NCBI GenBank assembly: GCA_021826605.1
Contig: JAKAZF010000070.1
Location: forward strand, 1-9,341
DNA length: 9,341 nt
From: Planctomycetota bacterium
GTDB lineage: Bacteria > Planctomycetota > Phycisphaerae > WQYP01
Reading direction: 5' to 3'
The notes under the pieces are model-generated. The model was not told the DNA's origin. It did not search any database and saw only the letters and a program-made list of their open reading frames with translations. Shown here one piece after another: positions 6,211 through 9,341 of the stretch (position 1 is its first letter; each line of letters begins with the position of its first letter). The position numbers and the translations under genes were made by a program.

Positions 6211-7653
6211 TTATTGCATCAGGGCCTTATTCCAGCGTTTAAGCTGTATGGAAAGCTGCTTTATTCCACCGGCACCTGCCGACCGGTAGGCCGCAACAAC
6301 ATTGCCCGCGCCCAACACATTTCGCACATCAGCACCGATTTCCGGTGACATGCCTCGCATGGCTTCCAGCGGTATATCCGAAAGCTGCGTAAGGCCTTCC
6401 CGCTCGCAATATGCGACCATGGAACCCACGATCTGATGCGCTGTGCGAAATGGCACGGATTTTCGCACCAAATACTCCGCCAGTACCGTAGCATCCAAAA
6501 ATCCTTCGTCCAGCCGCCGGGCGATGGATTGGGGTTTCAACTTTGCGCTTTTTACCAGCGGGGCGGCGATCTGCAGGGATAATTCCACCGAGTCAAACCC
6601 CGCAAAGAGCCAGCGTTTATCTTCCTGCATGTCGCGGTTATACGCCAATGGCTGTCCCTTCAACATGGTCAACAGCGCCACCAACTGGCCATAGACACCG
6701 CCGGTGCGGCCGCGAATTAATTCCAGCATGTCCGGGTTGCGTTTCTGCGGCATCATGCTGCTGCCGGTGGTGAACTGATCGGCAATACGAATGAAATCAA
6801 ACTCGGTGGAGCTGTATAAAATCCATTGTTCCGCCCAACGCGATAAGTGCATGGCCATCATGGATAGCGCAAAGGCGAACTCCACGACAAAATCCCGATC
6901 GCTGATGGAATCAAGAGAATTTGCGGTTATCCCGTTCATGCCCAGTTGCCGTGCCACTTGTAAGCGATCAATGGGTAACGTGCTGCCCCCTACCGCACCG
7001 GAACCCAATGGGCTGATATTGGTGCGCTCTCGGCAATCTGCCAGCCGATCGCGGTCACGCTGAAACATTTCCACATACGCCAGAAGTTCGTGGCCGAAAA
7101 GTATCGGCTGTGCCCGCTGCAAATGCGTGTAGGCAGGCATGACATGTTCACCATCCTGCCGCGCCAGAGTCACAAACGCCTGCTGCAACCCCGTCAGCAG
7201 TTGATCGACACGATCTATTGCGGCCACACACCAGAGCCGTATATCCAGCGCGACCTGATCATTACGGGACCGAGCCGTGTGCAGCATACGGCCCGGATCG
7301 CCCACGCGTTGAATCAACGCGGCCTCCACGGCCATGTGAATGTCTTCCTGCTTAAGATCAAATTCAAATGAGCCAGAGCGTATATCGTCTAAAATACTGT
7401 TCAAGCCCTTGCGAATGGCCATAAGATCAGATGCGGAAATCATTCCCGTTGTGCACAGCATATCGGCATGCGCCAGGGAGCCGCGAATATCATGTTCGGC
7501 CAGGCGGTAATCAAAGGAAAGCGATTCCACAAATTTTTCCGCCAGGGGATCAACAGCATCGCCGATACGAGCCTGCCACGCTTTGGCGGGTGCGGGAGAA
7601 ACCACGGATTTTGCAATTGGTTTGACACTTTTTCGGCTCTTTGACTTTGGCAT
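6211..7653 (-). CDS. argH: Argininosuccinate lyase
   Basis: 480 residues. The enzyme splits argininosuccinate to arginine and fumarate, the last step of arginine biosynthesis, as a cytosolic homotetramer of the fumarase/aspartase superfamily. The three active-site regions are present: HTARSRNDQ (125-133), YTHLQRAQP (175-183, with His177) and the signature GSSMMPQKRNPD (297-308), including the catalytic serine loop, Lys304 and Asn306. Two features are unusual. Arg305 occupies a position that is normally Lys in the signature, and the common N-terminal WGGRF is WQARI (26-30). A Lys/Ser-rich extension of about 24 residues precedes the conserved part. It has no internal Met, so the ATG at 7653 is the only ATG start. 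A purine-rich AGAAGAGAA lies about 8 nt upstream. It is convergent with the dipeptidase. No other arginine-biosynthesis gene is adjacent. Confidence 0.95.
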   Translation of the reverse strand: MPKSKSRKSVKPIAKSVVSPAPAKAWQARIGDAVDPLAEKFVESLSFDYRLAEHDIRGSLAHADMLCTTGMISASDLMAIRKGLNSILDDIRSGSFEFDLKQEDIHMAVEAALIQRVGDPGRMLHTARSRNDQVALDIRLWCVAAIDRVDQLLTGLQQAFVTLARQDGEHVMPAYTHLQRAQPILFGHELLAYVEMFQRDRDRLADCRERTNISPLGSGAVGGSTLPIDRLQVARQLGMNGITANSLDSISDRDFVVEFAFALSMMAMHLSRWAEQWILYSSTEFDFIRIADQFTTGSSMMPQKRNPDMLELIRGRTGGVYGQLVALLTMLKGQPLAYNRDMQEDKRWLFAGFDSVELSLQIAAPLVKSAKLKPQSIARRLDEGFLDATVLAEYLVRKSVPFRTAHQIVGSMVAYCEREGLTQLSDIPLEAMRGMSPEIGADVRNVLGAGNVVAAYRSAGAGGIKQLSIQLKRWNKALMQ

Positions 7654-7926
7654 GTTTTATATTCTCTTCTTTAAAACAACAGCTACCGGTCATGGTCATC
7701 ATTGGCCATGTCCCAGTCTTCGCCAATCCGTGTTCACACTTTCAACCACCGGATCAATTCGCTGATTTTAGAGCCTGCTGCGATCTGCCTCAAGCATAGC
7801 CGGGATCGCGCTCAATTTTTTCCTGGCGAAATCGGTAAGGCGGGGCGCTGTTGGCTCCCCCGCTTACGGGGCGACGGCTAAACATTTCCGGAACAGGCGG
7901 TAGTTTTTCGGCCCATCCGATGAAAT
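7654..7926. other. Gene-free region between the DUF347 gene and argH
   Basis: I see no credible coding sequence in these 273 nt. The region must hold the argH promoter (minus strand), but no good -35/-10 pair is apparent. A small inverted repeat, CATGG at 7691-7695 with CCATG at 7706-7710, lies 38 nt upstream of argH and could be an operator or chance. TCAACCACCGGAT at 7742-7754 is identical over 13 bp to the reverse complement of part of the repeat array at 9016-9028. GC-rich hairpins lie at 7842-7871. Confidence 0.6.
7842..7871. repeat. Overlapping GC-rich hairpins
   Basis: GGGGCGC at 7842-7848 can pair with GCTCCCC at 7854-7860 (one mismatch, 5-nt loop), and CCCCG at 7858-7862 can pair with CGGGG at 7867-7871 (4-nt loop). 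The two hairpins share bases and are mutually exclusive. They lie 56-85 nt downstream of the DUF347 stop codon on the minus strand. There is no U-tract, so a rho-independent terminator is not supported. A dispersed intergenic repeat is one possible reading. Confidence 0.4.
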
Positions 7927-8748
7927 TCACATTTCACGTTCAAGTTGTTCCGGCATATCCGGAACGCCGGTTTTAACAGTCCGCTGTTCCACATCCACGC
8001 GACTGATCGCGACATAGGCCACGAAGACCACAATAAGCAATGTCAATGCAATGCTGACAACCGGCGTGCCATAGCCCAGGCCGCTCATGCTTTGCGGTTT
8101 ATCAAACCAGTCCGCAAATGACGCACCCAGCGGACGCGTCATGATGTAGGCAAACCAAAATGCCAATACGTCGTTAAACCCCAGCAGCCAGTAGCCGACG
8201 CCGGGGATCACGAACAGAATTGTAAATAAAATGCCGGAAATCAGATATCCCAGATGCAGCGTGGCGGCGGTAAAATCTCCGGCGGCGGTTCCCAAAGCAA
8301 AAGTTGCCAGCACCGTGGACCAGTAGAACATTTCGCGACGCACGGTATAAATGCTGTGAATTGAAAGTGTGCGCTCCACGCGGTACCACAACATGAGAAT
8401 CGCTATTACTGCGACCGCGAATACAGATGCGGATAAAAAATACGGCACACCCAAAACAACGTGCGCCACATCCGCCACCATGGTTCCAAAAATACTGACC
8501 ATGACCACCAGCAGCCAGTATACCCAGGCAATGTAACGCTTTACGCGGAACTGCAACACCACCGCTGCGGCAAATCCCAACGCCCCCATAATAACCGCGG
8601 CATACGGATTGATATGAAATACCAGATAATCGGAAGTGGCCTCACCCATCGCGGTGGTCAGAATTTTTATTATCCAGAAATAAATTGTAATTTCCGGCAC
8701 CTTGGATAATGCCCGGCGCGCTGTTTCGTAGTGGGGCGTACTGCTCAT
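7927..8748 (-). CDS. DUF347/COG4705-type membrane protein with four internal repeats
   Basis: 273 residues, mostly hydrophobic, with about seven to eight predicted membrane segments and a short hydrophilic C-terminal tail (250-273). The protein contains four copies of one pattern, an aromatic residue and Trp, then nine residues, Gly, four residues, Asp: Trp25/Gly35/Asp40, Trp78/Gly88/Asp93, Trp143/Gly153/Asp158 and Trp198/Gly208/Asp213. The cores read GEATSD, GTMVAD, GTAAGD and GASFAD. This matches the repeat family DUF347 (PF03988). Four equally spaced acidic residues near the membrane suggest an ion- or metal-handling site, which is inference, as I know of no firmly established function. 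AAGGAG lies 4 nt before the ATG at 8748. It lies downstream of, and in the same orientation as, an AraC-family gene, separated by 388 nt of structured DNA. Confidence 0.88.
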   Translation of the reverse strand: MSSTPHYETARRALSKVPEITIYFWIIKILTTAMGEATSDYLVFHINPYAAVIMGALGFAAAVVLQFRVKRYIAWVYWLLVVMVSIFGTMVADVAHVVLGVPYFLSASVFAVAVIAILMLWYRVERTLSIHSIYTVRREMFYWSTVLATFALGTAAGDFTAATLHLGYLISGILFTILFVIPGVGYWLLGFNDVLAFWFAYIMTRPLGASFADWFDKPQSMSGLGYGTPVVSIALTLLIVVFVAYVAISRVDVEQRTVKTGVPDMPEQLEREM

Positions 8749-8789
8749 CTTGCTCCTTGCAGTGCAACAACTTAATGGAGGCCAGAAGG

Positions 8790-8818
8790 CTTATGTTAAA
8801 AGCGCCTCGGCCAGTCAG
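8790..8818 (-). promoter_or_regulatory. Weak candidate promoter for the DUF347 gene
   Basis: On the minus strand CTGACT (8818-8813, 4/6 match to the -35 consensus) and CATAAG (8795-8790, 4/6 match to the -10 consensus) are 17 bp apart. A transcript would start about 35 nt before the ATG at 8748. The -35 box is overlapped by the palindrome at 8815-8835. Both boxes are imperfect. Confidence 0.25.
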
Positions 8819-8835
8819 GCTTCCGACAAGCCTGA
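8815..8835. repeat. 21-bp perfect palindrome, possible operator
   Basis: TCAGGCTT (8815-8822) and AAGCCTGA (8828-8835) are perfect inverted arms separated by CCGAC. The element overlaps the candidate -35 of the DUF347 gene, which suits a repressor operator. It could also form a hairpin, but no clear T-run follows on either strand, so a terminator is less likely. Confidence 0.5.
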
Positions 8836-8875
8836 TTTATCCGTACCATATATTTTTACAATCAAAAAGTAAATC

Positions 8876-8905
8876 AACTCTGTGGCCGCCAACTCTGTGG
8901 CCGCC
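8876..8905. repeat. 15-bp perfect tandem duplication
   Basis: AACTCTGTGGCCGCC occurs twice in direct succession, at 8876-8890 and 8891-8905, with no mismatch. It borders the hairpin repeat array and may be slippage in non-coding DNA. Confidence 0.9.
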
Positions 8906-8926
8906 GTCGTCACTACTTGCAGTGGA

Positions 8927-9081
8927 CCGGATGATAATCCGGCGCTGCCAACCAACCACCGGGTTGTCACCACGGTGCTCCATGACGCGATGCGCTCCGA
9001 GAGCACCGGATGATAATCCGGTGGTTGATCCAGTGCCGCCAACGGACCAGCCCGTTATCACCACAGTGCTCCATGACGCGA
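8927..9081. repeat. Duplicated hairpin-bearing repeat unit (about 79-91 bp)
   Basis: Two imperfect direct copies are seen. CCGGATGATAATCCGG, a self-complementary 6-bp stem with a GATA loop, occurs at 8927-8942 and 9006-9021. GTGCTCCATGACGCGA occurs at 8975-8990 and 9066-9081. The spacing between the two words is 12 nt longer in the second copy, so the first word has a period of 79 and the second 91. Between them the copies also share similar sequence (TGCC-CCAAC, then GTT-TCACCAC). Confidence 0.85.
8953..9027. repeat. Long imperfect inverted repeat inside the array
   Basis: The left arm (8953-8980) starts CAACCACCGG and ends GGTGCTC. The right arm (9001-9027) starts GAGCACC and ends CCGGTGGTTG. 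The outer 10 bp and inner 7 bp are perfect complements. The middle part also aligns, with three substitutions and one extra base. In plus-strand RNA two of those substitutions are G-U pairs and one is C-A. The loop is 20 nt. A transcript of this stretch would fold into one long hairpin. Confidence 0.8.
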
Positions 9082-9136
9082 CGACGCCCCGAGAGGCCAA
9101 AAGTCATCCCGGCGCGCCGGGATCGCGAACCGGCGA

Positions 9137-9341
9137 TTACACGGAAAGCCCTCGGGTTCCGGAGTCCGGGGAGGCGGCGGCGGCGTAGCGGTGCGTTTTG
9201 CGCATGTTTCGCGGGGTTTCGTTGAAATAAGCATGAAAAGATGTGCTGAATTGCCGGGGGGAACTGTAGCCGGATTTCTCCGCCACCTGGGCAATGGGCA
9301 TATCGGAATCCAAAACAAGCTGCCGGGCGGTTTCCATTTGG
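9137..9341 (-). CDS. AraC-family transcriptional regulator, C-terminal HTH (runs off right edge)
   Basis: Partial gene: the last 67 codons plus the TAA stop are in the window, and the start lies beyond the right edge. The visible sequence is the second half of an AraC/XylS DNA-binding domain: METARQLVLDSDMPIAQVAEKSGYSS contains the second helix-turn-helix, followed by RQFSTSFHAYFNETPRNMRK, the typical closing segment (F...F....G/N.TP...R). A 16-residue Ala/Ser-rich tail ends the protein. The ligand domain is outside the window, so the effector and the AraC subfamily cannot be named. It is read in the same direction as the DUF347 gene, 388 nt upstream of it, and could regulate it. That is inferred from position only. 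Confidence 0.9.
   Translation of the reverse strand, partial: QMETARQLVLDSDMPIAQVAEKSGYSSPRQFSTSFHAYFNETPRNMRKTHRYAAAASPDSGTRGLSV

Larger units (their letters stand above)
8749..9136. other. Structured gene-free region between AraC-type gene and DUF347 gene
   Basis: These 388 nt have open frames, but none with family resemblance or a convincing ribosome binding site. The frames that exist are made of repeated DNA. The content from left to right is: probable promoter and leader of the DUF347 gene (8749-8820), a 21-bp palindrome (8815-8835), an AT-rich stretch (about 8836-8875), a 15-bp tandem duplication (8876-8905), and the hairpin repeat array (8927-9081). The last stretch, to 9136, is GC-rich and ends at the AraC-type stop codon. 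Confidence 0.65.

Noticed and set aside
8876..9081. Possible CRISPR array
   Set aside because: Only two copies of a long, imperfect unit with internal palindromes, no constant short repeats with unique spacers, and no cas genes nearby.
8837..9100. Minus-strand open frame of 87 codons, rich in Gly, Val and Ser
   Set aside because: The repeated peptide pieces are translations of the hairpin array. The two copies are in different frames (79 and 91 bp periods are not both multiples of 3), which argues against protein selection.
8709..9188. Plus-strand open frame of 159 codons across the structured gap
   Set aside because: It overlaps the DUF347 start and the AraC-type coding region antisense, has no credible ribosome binding site or domain, and its only pattern comes from the DNA repeats.

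Overview
The window looks like chromosomal DNA of a planctomycete, most plausibly a Phycisphaerae-like lineage, with mid-range GC content. The evidence is the protein content: a secreted terpenoid-cyclase-fold (prenyltransferase/squalene oxidase repeat) protein next to a secreted protein ending in an NPCBM domain, a zinc-ribbon plus bacterial-PH membrane protein, and long Ala/Pro-rich linkers. This assignment is inferred from family habits, because no rRNA or marker gene is present. No mobile element, CRISPR array, tRNA or rRNA was seen.

Layout. (1) Bases 1-1231, minus strand: a polyamine operon, aguB (N-carbamoylputrescine amidase) followed by aguA (agmatine deiminase, cut by the left edge). 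It converts agmatine to putrescine. (2) Bases 1232-1375: a divergent promoter region. (3) Bases 1376-6187, plus strand: five tightly packed genes. A secreted cyclase-fold protein and a secreted NPCBM protein (13-nt gap) are followed 12 nt later by a zinc-ribbon/bPH2 membrane protein. After a 60-nt gap with a good sigma70-like promoter come a DUF4870/Tic20-like membrane protein and an M19 dipeptidase whose start overlaps the preceding stop (ATGA). (4) Bases 6211-7653, minus strand: argH (argininosuccinate lyase), convergent with the dipeptidase and only 23 nt away. (5) Bases 7654-7926: gene-free, with GC-rich hairpins. (6) Bases 7927-8748, minus strand: a DUF347/COG4705-type integral membrane protein with four internal repeats. 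(7) Bases 8749-9136: gene-free but highly structured, with a 21-bp palindrome near the membrane-protein promoter, a 15-bp tandem duplication, and a duplicated hairpin-forming unit. (8) Bases 9137-9341, minus strand: the C-terminal HTH of an AraC-family regulator, cut by the right edge.

How the genes may work together. argH makes arginine, and aguB/aguA use agmatine derived from arginine, so two arginine-linked loci flank the envelope-type cluster. Proximity alone does not show that they are co-regulated. The plus-strand cluster reads as an envelope module of two exported proteins and two membrane proteins. The two items most worth a second look are the cyclase-NPCBM pair, whose function is unknown, and the hairpin repeat array at 8876-9081.
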